64,000 bases of DNA from Pythium myriotylum (lineage: Eukaryota; Oomycota; Peronosporomycetes; Pythiales; Pythiaceae), in the NCBI GenBank assembly GCA_023091665.1, contig JALJCQ010000007.1:1592593-1656592 (forward strand), read 5' to 3'. Below the pieces are notes generated by a model. It saw only the letters and a list, made by a program, of their open reading frames with translations. It had not been told where the DNA came from and did not search any database. Shown here piece after piece: positions 44,422-57,100 of this stretch (the first letter of the stretch is position 1; the number at the start of each line of letters is the position of its first letter). The position numbers and the translations under genes are program-made.

Positions 44422-47400
44422 ATGAGCCCAAGCCCAGCCGACTCTGCCTCCACCGACTTCGCCTCCCCAGCCTTCGCCATGGATTCGACCACCCCAGCTC
44501 GCACCAACAAGTTCGACGGAACCAACTTCCACACATGGAAGTTCAAGATGCAGATGGTGCTCGAAGAACGCGACGTCTGGGAAGTTGTCTGTGGAGAGGT
44601 CAAACTCGAGCAGTGCCAGACCGACGCGGACCGAGCCCTCTTCAAGAAGAAGTCTCGCAAGGCGCTCGCGATGATCTGTCTCGCGATGGAAGACTCGCAG
44701 CTCCCGCTGGTTCGGTCGGCGAGTGGTGCGCAAGATGCATGGTCAAGACTGGAAGAACACTTCGAGAAGAAGAGCCTTGCCAACAAGCTCTTTCTTCGTC
44801 GTCGTTTCTTCACGACCATGATGGAAGAAGGTGACGATGTGCTCACGCACATCAACAAGCTCAAGACCCTGGCCGAGCAACTCGACGCAGTCGGCGCTCC
44901 GGTCAGCGAAGACGACTTGGTGATCACGCTTCTCGGCAGTCTCAGCGAGTCGTACCAGTTCCTCATCACGGCGTTGGAGTCGCGTGTCGACGCGCTCACG
45001 TGGGAACTCGTGACGTCTCGGCTGCTCCATGAAGACATGAAGCGCAAGGAGCAAGGTGGCGACGGAGCCACGCTTGGCCAAGCGTTCATGACAAGTGACG
45101 CGAAGCCCAAGGGCCGTGCAGTCAAGAAGACTGGCACGTGCAACTACTGCGGCAAGATCGGTCATTGGGCCGCGGAGTGCCACTCGCGTGTCAAGGACAA
45201 CGGCAACGGCAACGGCAACTCCGGCGGCAACGGCAACGGCAACGGAAACGGCAACCCTCGGCAACGGTTCCAGCGAGCGAACCTTGCGCGAGATGAAGAC
45301 CCCGGCGAGTACCTGTTCTCGGTCGGGAAGACCCAAGGCAAGTCGAGTCAATCCACGGCGTGGTTGGTCGACTCGGGTGCGACTCAGCACATGTCGCGAA
45401 CCAAGCAGTTCATGATGAACTACAAGAAGATTGACCCAGTCGACGTGCATCTGGCCGATGATGGCACGGTCCAAGCGGTCGGCGTGGGAGACATTCTCAT
45501 GTCGATGAAGACTCCAAGCGGTGTCAAGAAGGGTTTGCTCACCAACGTGTGGCATATCCCCAAGCTCAGCCGCAACCTGTTCTCGGTCGGAAGATTCACG
45601 GAGGACGTTGCTCCCGTGACGTTCGACAAGGACGGTTGCTTTGTCATGCTGAAGGGCGCCAAGCGGACCATCGGCACTCGCATCGGCAAGGGTCTGTTCA
45701 AGCTCAACATGTCTCCAGTGTCGACTGAAGCAGCCCACGCCGCCAGTGCAAGACGAGGTCGCGCCATGTCCAAGTCGTACCTGTGGCACCTCCGACTCGG
45801 TCACATCGGCTTCAGCGGACTCGAAGCCATCGTCAAGAAGGACCTCGCCGACGGACTCGACATTGGGTCTGTGCAGGAGTGGGAGGTCTGTGAAGGCTGT
45901 GCACTCGGCAAGCTGACTCGCGTCAAGTTCCAGTCGGGCACGACCAAGCGGTCTGCGAATCTGCTTGACGTCGTGTACAGCGATGTGGCCGGCCCCATGA
46001 AGACTCCGACTTTCGGTGGCATGAAGTACTTTGCCACCTTCACCGACGACAAGTCTCGACTGTGCAAGTTGTACCTGATGCGGTCCAAGGACGAAGTCTA
46101 CGACAAGTTCGTCGAGTTCGTCAACTGGGCCGAGAACCAAACCGGTCGTCGAGTCAAGGTGCTTCGAACCGACGGCGGCGGCGAGTACCAGTCGGCCAAG
46201 CTTGCCAAGTTCTGCCGCAAGCGTGGCATCGAGCACGACGTCACGCCGCCATACACGCCTCAGTTGAACGGTGTGGCGGAGCGCATGAACCGAACCATCG
46301 GTGAGTGTGGTCGTTGCAAGCTCCACCATGCCAACTTGTCCGACGAGTACTGGGGCGAAGCCGTCATGACTGCAGTCGAAGTTCGCAACCGACTTCCGAC
46401 CCGCGCTCAAGACTTGTACAAGTCGCCGTACGAAGAATGGTACGGGAAGAAGCCCTTGCTCGCCAACTTCAAGGTGTTCGGCTGCCATGCGTACGTCCAC
46501 GTGCCGAAGGAGAAGCGGTCGAAGTTCGACGCCCGAGCCATCTTGTGTCGGTTCCTCGGCTACTCGGACCACGAGAAGGCGTATCGGTTTGAAGAAATCG
46601 CAACCGGCCGGATCGTCATCAGTCGAGACGCGCAGTTCATGGAAGACACGTTCGACGATGGCAAGCGCGAAGAACCCTGGAGCAAGTCCGTCGAGTTCCG
46701 CGGCGATGAAGATGATGAAGATCAAGATGAAGCAACCGACAACCAAGATGATGAAGACATGGGTGAGCAGCCAGCCTCACCAGCACCAAGTCAGCGCAGC
46801 TACGAGCGACCGGAGTGGCAACAGGGCCAGCGGTCGCAGCGTCCAGCAGCACCAGCATCGGCCCAGCAGCCGAATGTCGACTACGCACCAGGGTCCAAGC
46901 GCCACTCTCGCACGCACTCGCTCGAGAACCTGGCTGAACCGCCAGTTGAGAAGCGCTACGGACGGGTTGGTCGCACAAGTGGTGCGACTCCACCACCCAC
47001 GCAAGGTTCAAGGACATCGCTCGAAGATCTGTCTGCACTGCTCACGTCGATCGAAGAGGAAGGCGTAGAAGATGAAGACGAAGAAGGCGAAGACGTGCAA
47101 GAACAAGGGGGAGAAGACCAAGATTACGAAGAGTTTGCTCTCGTCGTGAATTCAGGGGGAGAGTTGCCGACATCGTTCAAGTCGGCGATGGAATCCGACG
47201 ACGCCAGCAACTGGAAGGAAGCCTGCGACTCCGAGCTCGAGTCGCTCAAGAAGAACGAGACCTGGGACCTAGTCCCTTTGCCAGCCGGACGCAAGCCATC
47301 ACCAGCAAGTGGGTGTTCAAGGTCAAGGAAACCGCCGAAGGACTCGTCGAGCGGTACAAGGCTCGACTCGTTGCCAAGGGGTTCCTGCAGAAGTACGGCA

Positions 47401-47728
47401 TCGACTTCGAAGAGACATTCGCACCCGTCGCCAAGTTCACGTCGATCCGCACCATCCTCAGCATCGCCGCTCGACACAAGCTCATGATCCATCAGATGGA
47501 TGTCAAGACGGCGTTCCTGAACGGCAACCTCGACGAAGAAATCTACATGATGCAGCCCGAAGGCTTCGTCGACCAGCGCCACCCCGACTACGTGTGCAAG
47601 CTCAAGCGCTCGCTCTACGGTCTCAAGCAGTCGCCACGCATGTGGAACCAGACCATCGACGCCTTCATGCGCAAGGTCGGCTTCACCAAGTGCGAGATGG
47701 ACCACTGCGTGTACGTCAAGCGGAGCGG
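44422..47728 (+). pseudogene. Copia gag-pol to reverse transcriptase, frameshifted, split by insertion
   Basis: The frame from ATG 44422 is open through gag, knuckle, protease, integrase and linker. A 1-bp G deletion near 47295 at the start of the reverse transcriptase (in codons for [14 protein letters not shown]) throws it out of frame, and the shifted product ends at 47487. The correct frame resumes from about 47313 to 47728, where a minus-strand copy is inserted just before YVDD. Marker changes are ARTNKF for ARINKF in gag and IYMMQPEGF for IYMKQPEGF. The inserted minus copy shares both changes and the same 1-bp deletion. The remainder of this element is at 52750-53815. Confidence 0.92.
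47724..47728. repeat. Left target-site duplication AGCGG
   Basis: The left copy of a perfect 5-bp duplication; its partner is 52750-52754. It brackets the minus element 47729-52749. Confidence 0.9.
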
Positions 47729-48071
47729 TGTTGGAAGGTCGCTTGGTTGGTGGGATGCAAAATGCAAAGTGAATTGATCGGGACTTAGTTCGCTACTGCT
47801 ACCTCTAAGCCGTCTGTGTGTGTCCTACGCTACCATAATCAAATGTATGTCCTACCTATCGTAAACATATGCAAACATAAACTGACTTCGTGGATACTTC
47901 AACGAAGTCGATGGGTGGCACTGGATTCAAACCAGAACCAGACGGAGAATCTTCCACATGTCGAATCTTCCACAGAGAATCTTCTGCAGGAGAATCTTCT
48001 ACAGCCGAGCTTCAACTGCCGAGCTTCAACTGGAATGATGACGCTGGGTTCGAGGCGCATCATCTTCAACA
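47729..48071 (-). repeat. Copia 3' LTR (LTR16), 343 bp, one 16-bp repeat lost
   Basis: This is the 3' LTR of the inserted minus copy. It has one copy of the ~16-bp CATGTCGAATCTTCCA repeat where other LTRs have two, which explains its length, and a private CACAGAGAATC change. Subtype b, as is its partner LTR17. Confidence 0.95.
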
Positions 48072-51000
48072 CTCCCCCTCGACTCGACTGCGTCTTGAAC
48101 ACCAAGCTTGGTGCGGAGCACGTCGAACTGGACAGTGGGGATCGGCTTGGTCATGATGTCGGCAAGCATGTCTTGGGTCGGGCAATACTGCAGACACACT
48201 TGGCCGTCCTCGACCTTCTCACGAACGAAGTGGTAGCGAATGTCGATGTGCTTGGTGCGCTTGTGGAACTCGGGGTTCTTGGCCAACGCGATGGCACCTT
48301 GGTTGTCTTCGTACACCGTGAGCGCTTGGTCGCTTGCAACTTCGCCGAGTTCGCACAGGAACGCCTTGAGCCACACGGCTTCTTGGATCGCTTCCGATAG
48401 AGCCATGTACTCTGCTTCGGTCGAGGAGAGGGCGACAGTTCGCTGCTTCTTGCTGCGCCAGCTGATGCATCCGCCGTTGAGCATGAACACGTAGCCGCTG
48501 GTGCTTCGACGTGACTCGATGTCGCCAGCCCAGTCGGCGTCGGAGTAGCCGACCAGTCTTCCGTCGTTCGATGCCGAGAACTGCAGGCCGTAGGTCGGAG
48601 TCGCTTGCAGATACCGGAGCACACGCTTGAGAGCTTGCCAGTGTGTTGGACACGGGTCCGCGGCGAACTGGCTGAGTGTGCCGACTGCCGCTGCGAGGTC
48701 TGGTCGAGTGCCGACCATGAGGTACATGAGTGCGCCGACTGCACTTCGGTACGGCACGTTCTTCATGGTGTCTTCGTGCTTGCAACCACCCTCGCACATG
48801 GCCTTGGTCAGCTTGAGTCCGGGGTCTTGAGGAGTCCTCACTGGTTTGCAGTCTTGCATGCCGAACTTGGTCAGGATCGACTGCAGGAACTTGGTCTGCC
48901 GCATGGTCACGTCGCCGGACTTGGGGTCTTGATCAACTTCCATGCCGAGGCAGTACTTGAGTTCGCCGAGGTCGGACATCTCGAAGCGTTCGCTGAGTGC
49001 ACGCTTGGTCGCCGTGAGCAACTCGAGGCTGTTGCAGGCGAGGATGAGGTCGTCGACGTAGATCACCACGAAGATCATCGCTGAGCCGCTCCGCTTGACG
49101 TACACGCAGTGGTCCATCTCGCACTTGGTGAAGCCGACCTTGCGCATGAAGGCGTCGATGGTCTGGTTCCACATGCGTGGCGACTGCTTGAGACCGTAGA
49201 GCGAGCGCTTGAGCTTGCACACGTAGTCGGGGTGGCGCTGGTCGACGAAGCCTTCGGGCTGCATCATGTAGATTTCTTCGTCGAGGTTGCCGTTCAGGAA
49301 CGCCGTCTTGACATCCATCTGATGGATCATGAGCTTGTGTCGAGCGGCGATGCTGAGGATGGTGCGGATCGACGTGAACTTGGCGACGGGTGCGAATGTC
49401 TCTTCGAAGTCGATGCCGTACTTCTGCAGGAACCCCTTGGCAACGAGTCGAGCCTTGTACCGCTCGACGAGTCCTTCGGCGGTTTCCTTGACCTTGAACA
49501 CCCACTTGCTGGTGATGGCTTGCGTCCGGCTGGCAAAGGGACTAGGTCCCAGGTCTCGTTCTTCTTGAGCGACTCGAGCTCGGAGTCGCAGGCTTCCTTC
49601 CAGTTGCTGGCGTCGTCGGATTCCATCGCCGACTTGAACGATGTCGGCAACTCTCCCCCTGAATTCACGACGAGAGCAAACTCTTCGTAATCTTGGTCTT
49701 CTCCCCCTTGTTCTTGCACGTCTTCGCCTTCTTCATCTTCATCTTCTACGCCTTCCTCTTCGATCGACGTGAGCAGTGCAGACAGATCTTCGAGCGATGT
49801 CCTTGGACCTTGCGTGGGTGGTGGAGTCGCACCACTTGTGCGACCAACCCGTCCGTAGCGCTTCTCAACTGGCGGTTCAGCCAGGTTCTCGAGCGAGTGC
49901 GTGCGAGAGTGGCGCTTGGACCCTGGTGCGTAGTCGACATTCGGCTGCTGGGCCGATGCTGGTGCTGCTGGACGCTGCGACCGCTGGCCCTGTTGCCACT
50001 CCGGTCGCTCGTAGCTGCGCTGACTTGGTGCTGGTGAGGCTGGCTGCTCACCCATGTCTTCATCATCTTGGTTGTCGGTTGCTTCATCTTCATCATCTTC
50101 ATCGTCGCGGAACTCGACGGACTTGCTCCAGGGTTCTTCGCGCTTGCCATCGTCGAATGTGTCTTCCATGAACTGCGCGTCTCGACTGATGACGATCCGG
50201 CCGGTTGCGATTTCTTCAAACCGATACGCCTTCTCGTGGTCCGAGTAGCCGAGGAACCGACACAAGATGGCTCGGGCGTCGAACTTCGACCGCTTCTCCT
50301 TGGGCACGTGGACGTACGCATGGCAGCCGAACACCTTGAAGTTGGCGAGCAAGGGCTTCTTCCCGTACCATTCTTCGTACGGCGACTTGTACAAGTCTTG
50401 AGCGCGGGTCGGAAGTCGGTTGCGAACTTCGACTGCAGTCATGACGGCTTCGCCCCAGTACTCGTCGGACAAGTTGGCATGGTGGAGCTTGCAACGACCA
50501 CACTCACCGATGGTTCGGTTCATGCGCTCCGCCACACCGTTCAACTGAGGCGTGTATGGCGGCGTGACATCGTGCTCGATGCCACGCTTGCGGCAGAACT
50601 TGGCAAGTTTGGCCGACTGGTACTCGCCGCCGCCGTCGGTTCGAAGCACCTTGACTCGACGACCGGTTTGGTTCTCGGCCCAGTTGACGAACTCGACGAA
50701 CTTGTCGTAGACTTCGTCCTTGGACCGCATCAGGTACAACTTGCACAGTCGAGACTTGTCGTCGGTGAAGGTGGCAAAGTACTTCATGCCGCCGAAAGTC
50801 GGAGTCTTCATGGGGCCGGCCACATCGCTGTGCACGACGTCAAGCAGATTCGCAGACCGCTTGGTCGTGCCCGACTGGAACTTGACGCGAGTCAGCTTGC
50901 CGAGTGCACAGCCTTCACAGACCTCCCACTCCTGCACAGACCCAATGTCGAGTCCGTCGGCGAGGTCCTTCTTGACGATGGCTTCGAGTCCGCTGAAGCC

Positions 51001-52386
51001 GATGTGACCGAGTCGGAGGTGCCACAGGTACGACTTGGACATGGCGCGACCTCGTCTTGCACTGGCGGCGTGGGCTGCTTCAGTCGACACTGGAGACATG
51101 TTGAGCTTGAACAGACCCTTGCCGATACGAGTGCCGATGGTCCGCTTGGCGCCCTTGAGAACGACGAAGCAACCGTCCTTGTCGAACGTCACGGGAGCAA
51201 CGTCCTCCGTGAATCTTCCGACCGAGAACAGGTTGCGGCTGAGCTTGGGGATATGCCACACGTTGGTGAGCAAACCCTTCTTGACACCGCTTGGAGTCTT
51301 CATCGACATGAGAATGTCTCCCACGCCGACCGCTTGGACCGTGCCATCATCGGCCAGATGCACGTCGACTGGGTCAATCTTCTTGTAGTTCATCATGAAC
51401 TGCTTGGTTCGCGACATGTGCTGAGTCGCACCCGAGTCGACCAACCACGCCGTGGATTGACTCGACTTGCCTTGGGTCTTCCCGACCGAGAACAGGTACT
51501 CGCCGGGGTCTTCATCTCGCGCAAGGTTCGCTCGCTGGAACCGTTGCCGAGGGTTGCCGTTTCCGTTGCCGTTGCCGTTGCCGCCGGAGTTGCCGTTGCC
51601 GTTGCCGTTGTCCTTGACACGCGAGTGGCACTCCGCGGCCCAATGACCGATCTTGCCGCAGTAGTTGCACGTGCCAGTCTTCTTGACTGCACGGCCCTTG
51701 GGCTTCGCGTCACTTGTCATGAACGCTTGGCCAAGCGTGGCTCCGTCGCCACCTTGCTCCTTGCGCTTCATGTCTTCATGGAGCAGCCGAGACGTCACGA
51801 GTTCCCACGTGAGCGCGTCGACACGCGACTCCAACGCCGTGATGAGGAACTGGTACGACTCGCTGAGACTGCCGAGAAGCGTGATCACCAAGTCGTCTTC
51901 GCTGACCGGAGCGCCGACTGCGTCGAGTTGCTCGGCCAGGGTCTTGAGCTTGTTGATGTGCGTGAGCACATCGTCACCTTCTTCCATCATGGTCGTGAAG
52001 AAACGACGACGAAGAAAGAGCTTGTTGGCAAGGCTCTTCTTCTCGAAGTGTTCTTCCAGTCTTGACCATGCATCTTGCGCACCACTCGCCGACCGAACCA
52101 GCGGGAGCTGCGAGTCTTCCATCGCGAGACAGATCATCGCGAGCGCCTTGCGAGACTTCTTCTTGAAGAGGGCTCGGTCCGCGTCGGTCTGGCACTGCTC
52201 GAGTTTGACCTCTCCACAGACAACTTCCCAGACGTCGCGTTCTTCGAGCACCATCTGCATCTTGAACTTCCATGTGTGGAAGTTGGTTCCGTCGAACTTG
52301 TTGGTGCGAGCTGGGGTGGTCGAATCCATGGCGAAGGCTGGGGAGGCGAAGTCGGTGGAGGCAGAGTCGGCTGGGCTTGGGCTCAT
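48026..52386 (-). pseudogene. Full-length copia gag-pol with one frameshift
   Basis: A minus-strand copy of full length; ATG at 52386-52384, primer-binding site 52373-52390, polypurine tract 48072-48085. The first frame covers gag to linker and ends out of frame at 49327. A 1-bp deletion near 49519 (the same base as in the element it interrupts) separates it from the second frame, 49501 to 48026, carrying reverse transcriptase and RNase H. Everything else is intact. It shares ARTNKF and IYMMQPEGF with its host element, but differs in VVHSDVAG, FVVLKGAKR and a shorter acidic linker. If the deletion is real, this copy was mobilised by proteins supplied in trans. Confidence 0.93.
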
Positions 52387-52390
52387 AACC

Positions 52391-52749
52391 TGTTGGAAGG
52401 TCGCTTGGTTGGTGGGATGCAAAATGCAAAGTGAATTGATCGGGACTTAGTTCGCTGCTGCTACCTCTAAGCCGTCTGTGTGTGTCCTACGCTACCATAA
52501 TCAAATGTATGTCCTACCTATCGTAAACATATGCAAACATAAACTGACTTCGTGGATACTTCAACGAAGTCGATGGGTGGCACTGGATTCAAACCAGAAC
52601 CAGACGGAGAATCTTCCACATGTCGAATCTTCCACATGTCGAATCTTCCACGGAGAATCTTCTGCAGGAGAATCTTCTACAGCCGAGCTTCAACTGCCGA
52701 GCTTCAACTGGAATGATGACGCTGGGTTCGAGGCGCATCATCTTCAACA
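52391..52749 (-). repeat. Copia 5' LTR (LTR17), 359 bp, subtype b
   Basis: This is the 5' LTR of the minus copy 47729-52749. Its outer flank is the duplication AGCGG at 52750. Confidence 0.95.
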
Positions 52750-52754
52750 AGCGG
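52750..52754. repeat. Right target-site duplication AGCGG
   Basis: The right copy of the duplication flanking the minus element 47729-52749. Confidence 0.9.
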
Positions 52755-53815
52755 CTCAGCGATGATCTTCGTGGTGATCTACGTCGACGACCTCATCCTC
52801 GCCTGCAACAGCCTCGAGTTGCTCACGGCGACCAAGCGTGCACTCAGCGAACGCTTCGAGATGTCCGACCTCGGCGAACTCAAGTACTGCCTCGGCATGG
52901 AAGTTGATCAAGACTCCAAGTCCGGCGACGTGACCATGCGGCAGACCAAGTTCCTGCAGTCGATCCTGACCAAGTTCGGCATGCAAGGACTGCAAACCAG
53001 TGAGGACTCCTCAAGACCCCGGACTCAAGCTGACCAAGGCCATGTGCGAGGGTGGTTGCAAGCACGAAGACACCATGAAGAACGTGCCGTACCGAAGTGC
53101 AGTCGGCGCACTCATGTACCTCATGGTCGGCACTCGACCAGACCTCGCAGCGGCAGTCGGCACACTCAGCCAGTTCGCCGCGGACCCGTGTCCAACACAC
53201 TGGCAAGCTCTCAAGCGTGTGCTCCGGTATCTGCAAGCGACTCCGACCTACGGCCTGCAGTTCTCGGCATCGAACGACGGAAGACTGGTCGGCTACTCCG
53301 ACGCCGACTGGGCTGGCGACATCGAGTCACGTCGAAGCACCAGCGGCTACGTGTTCATGCTCAACGGCGGATGCATCAGCTGGCGCAGCAAGAAGCAGCG
53401 AACTGTCGCCCTCTCCTCGACCGAAGCAGAGTACATGGCTCTATCGGAAGCGATCCAAGAAGCCGTGTGGCTCAAGGCGTTCCTGTGCGAACTCGGCGAA
53501 GTTGCAAGCGACCAAGCGCTCACGGTGTACGAAGACAACCAAGGTGCCATCGCGTTGGCCAAGAACCCCGAGTTCCACAAGCGCACCAAGCACATCGACA
53601 TTCGCTACCACTTCGTTCGTGAGAAGGTCGAGGACGGCCAAGTGTGTCTGCAGTATTGCCCGACCCAAGACATGCTTGCCGACATCATGACCAAGCCGAT
53701 CCCCACTGTCCAGTTCGACGTGCTCCGCACCAAGCTTGGTGTTCAAGACGCAGTCGAGTCGAGGGGGAGTGTTGAAGATGATGCGCCTCGAACCCAGCGT
53801 CATCATTCCAGTTGA
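52750..53815 (+). pseudogene. Copia reverse transcriptase end and RNase H, 3' part of the split element
   Basis: Plus-strand continuation of 44422-47728, starting at the codons for [16 protein letters not shown] insertion near 52987 (ATGCAAGGACTGC for ATGCAAGACTGC) shifts the frame after the reverse transcriptase; the RNase H frame is then open to the stop in LTR18 (53815). RNase H motifs YSDADWAGD and TEAEYMAL are present. Together the two parts make a full-length element with two single-base lesions and one nested insertion. Confidence 0.92.
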
Positions 53816-54128
53816 AGCTCGGCAGTTGAAGCTCGGCTGTAGAAGATTCTCCTGCAGAAGATTCTCCGTGGAAGATTCGACATGTGGAAGATTCGACATG
53901 TGGAAGATTCTCCGTCTGGTTCTGGTTTGAATCCAGTGCCACCCATCGACTTCGTTGAAGTATCCACGAAGTCAGTTTATGTTTGCATATGTTTACGATA
54001 GGTAGGACATACATTTGATTATGGTAGCGTAGGACACACACAGACGGCTTAGAGGTAGCAGTAGCGAACTAAGTCCCGATCAATTCACTTTGCATTTTGC
54101 ATCCCACCAACCAAGCGACCTTCCAACA
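53770..54128 (+). repeat. Copia LTR18, shared by two copies, subtype b
   Basis: This is the 3' LTR of the split element and 5' LTR of the intact copy on its right (primer-binding site 54129-54146). Confidence 0.95.
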
Positions 54129-54132
54129 GGTT

Positions 54133-57100
54133 ATGAGCCCAAGCCCAGCCGACTCTGCCTCCACCGACTTCGCCTCCCCAGCCTTCGCCATGGATTCGAC
54201 CACCCCAGCCCGCATCAACAAGTTCGACGGAACCAACTTCCACACATGGAAGTTCAAGATGCAGATGGTGCTCGAAGAACGCGACGTCTGGGAAGTTGTC
54301 TGTGGAGAGGTCAAACTCGAGCAGTGCCAGACCGACGCGGACCGAGCCCTCTTCAAGAAGAAGTCTCGCAAGGCGCTCGCGATGATCTGTCTCGCGATGG
54401 AAGACTCGCAGCTCCCGCTGGTTCGGTCGGCGAGTGGTGCGCAAGATGCATGGTCAAGACTGGAAGAACACTTCGAGAAGAAGAGCCTTGCCAACAAGCT
54501 CTTTCTTCGTCGTCGTTTCTTCACGACCATGATGGAAGAAGGTGACGATGTGCTCACGCACATCAACAAGCTCAAGACCCTGGCCGAGCAACTCGACGCA
54601 GTCGGCGCTCCGGTCAGCGAAGACGACTTGGTGATCACGCTTCTCGGCAGTCTCAGCGAGTCGTACCAGTTCCTCATCACGGCGTTGGAGTCGCGTGTCG
54701 ACGCGCTCACGTGGGAACTCGTGACGTCTCGGCTGCTCCATGAAGACATGAAGCGCAAGGAGCAAGGTGGCGACGGAGCCACGCTTGGCCAAGCGTTCAT
54801 GACAAGTGACGCGAAGCCCAAGGGCCGTGCAGTCAAGAAGACTGGCACGTGCAACTACTGCGGCAAGATCGGTCATTGGGCCGCGGAGTGCCACTCGCGT
54901 GTCAAGGACAACGGCAACGGCAACGGCAACTCCGGCGGCAACGGCAACGGCAACGGAAACGGCAACCCTCGGCAACGGTTCCAGCGAGCGAACCTTGCGC
55001 GAGATGAAGACCCCGGCGAGTACCTGTTCTCGGTCGGGAAGACCCAAGGCAAGTCGAGTCAATCCACGGCGTGGTTGGTCGACTCGGGTGCGACTCAGCA
55101 CATGTCGCGAACCAAGCAGTTCATGATGAACTACAAGAAGATTGACCCAGTCGACGTGCATCTGGCCGATGATGGCACGGTCCAAGCGGTCGGCGTGGGA
55201 GACATTCTCATGTCGATGAAGACTCCAAGCGGTGTCAAGAAGGGTTTGCTCACCAACGTGTGGCATATCCCCAAGCTCAGCCGCAACCTGTTCTCGGTCG
55301 GAAGATTCACGGAGGACGTTGCTCCCGTGACGTTCGACAAGGACGGTTGCTTTGTCATGCTGAAGGGCGCCAAGCGGACCATCGGCACTCGCATCGGCAA
55401 GGGTCTGTTCAAGCTCAACATGTCTCCAGTGTCGACTGAAGCAGCCCACGCCGCCAGTGCAAGACGAGGTCGCGCCATGTCCAAGTCGTACCTGTGGCAC
55501 CTCCGACTCGGTCACATCGGCTTCAGCGGACTCGAAGCCATCGTCAAGAAGGACCTCGCCGACGGACTCGACATTGGGTCTGTGCAGGAGTGGGAGGTCT
55601 GTGAAGGCTGTGCACTCGGCAAGCTGACTCGCGTCAAGTTCCAGTCGGGCACGACCAAGCGGTCTGCGAATCTGCTTGACGTCGTGTACAGCGATGTGGC
55701 CGGCCCCATGAAGACTCCGACTTTCGGTGGCATGAAGTACTTTGCCACCTTCACCGACGACAAGTCTCGACTGTGCAAGTTGTACCTGATGCGGTCCAAG
55801 GACGAAGTCTACGACAAGTTCGTCGAGTTCGTCAACTGGGCCGAGAACCAAACCGGTCGTCGAGTCAAGGTGCTTCGAACCGACGGCGGCGGCGAGTACC
55901 AGTCGGCCAAGCTTGCCAAGTTCTGCCGCAAGCGTGGCATCGAGCACGACGTCACGCCGCCATACACGCCTCAGTTGAACGGTGTGGCGGAGCGCATGAA
56001 CCGAACCATCGGTGAGTGTGGTCGTTGCAAGCTCCACCATGCCAACTTGTCCGACGAGTACTGGGGCGAAGCCGTCATGACTGCAGTCGAAGTTCGCAAC
56101 CGACTTCCGACCCGCGCTCAAGACTTGTACAAGTCGCCGTACGAAGAATGGTACGGGAAGAAGCCCTTGCTCGCCAACTTCAAGGTGTTCGGCTGCCATG
56201 CGTACGTCCACGTGCCCAAGGAGAAGCGGTCGAAGTTCGACGCCAGAGCCATCTTGTGTCGGTTCCTCGGCTACTCGGACCACGAGAAGGCGTATCGGTT
56301 TGAAGAAATCGCAACCGGCCGGATCGTCATCAGTCGAGACGCGCAGTTCATGGAAGACACATTCGACGATGGCAAGCGCGAAGAACCCTGGAGCAAGTCC
56401 GTCGAGTTCCGCGACGATGAAGATGATGAAGATGAAGCAACCGACAACCAAGATGATGAAGACATGGGTGAGCAGCCAGCCTCACCAGCACCAAGTCAGC
56501 GCAGCTACGAGCGACCGGAGTGGCAACAGGGCCAGCGGTCGCAGCGTCCAGCAGCACCAGCATCGGCCCAGCAGCCGAATGTCGACTACGCACCAGGGTC
56601 CAAGCGCCACTCTCGCACGCACTCGCTCGAGAACCTGGCTGAACCGCCAGTTGAGAAGCGCTACGGACGGGTTGGTCGCACAAGTGGTGCGACTCCACCA
56701 CCCACGCAAGGTTCAAGGACATCGCTCGAAGATCTGTCTGCACTGCTCACGTCGATCGAAGAGGAAGGCGTAGAAGATGAAGACGAAGAAGGCGAAGACG
56801 TGCAAGAACAAGGGGGAGAAGACCAAGATTACGAAGAGTTTGCTCTCGTCGTGAATTCAGGGGGAGAGTTGCCGACATCGTTCAAGTCGGCGATGGAATC
56901 CGACGACGCCAGCAACTGGAAGGAAGCCTGCGACTCCGAGCTCGAGTCGCTCAAGAAGAACGAGACCTGGGACCTAGTCCCTTTGCCAGCCGGACGCAAG
57001 GCCATCACCAGCAAGTGGGTGTTCAAGGTCAAGGAAACCGCCGAAGGACTCGTCGAGCGGTACAAGGCTCGACTCGTTGCCAAGGGGTTCCTGCAGAAGT

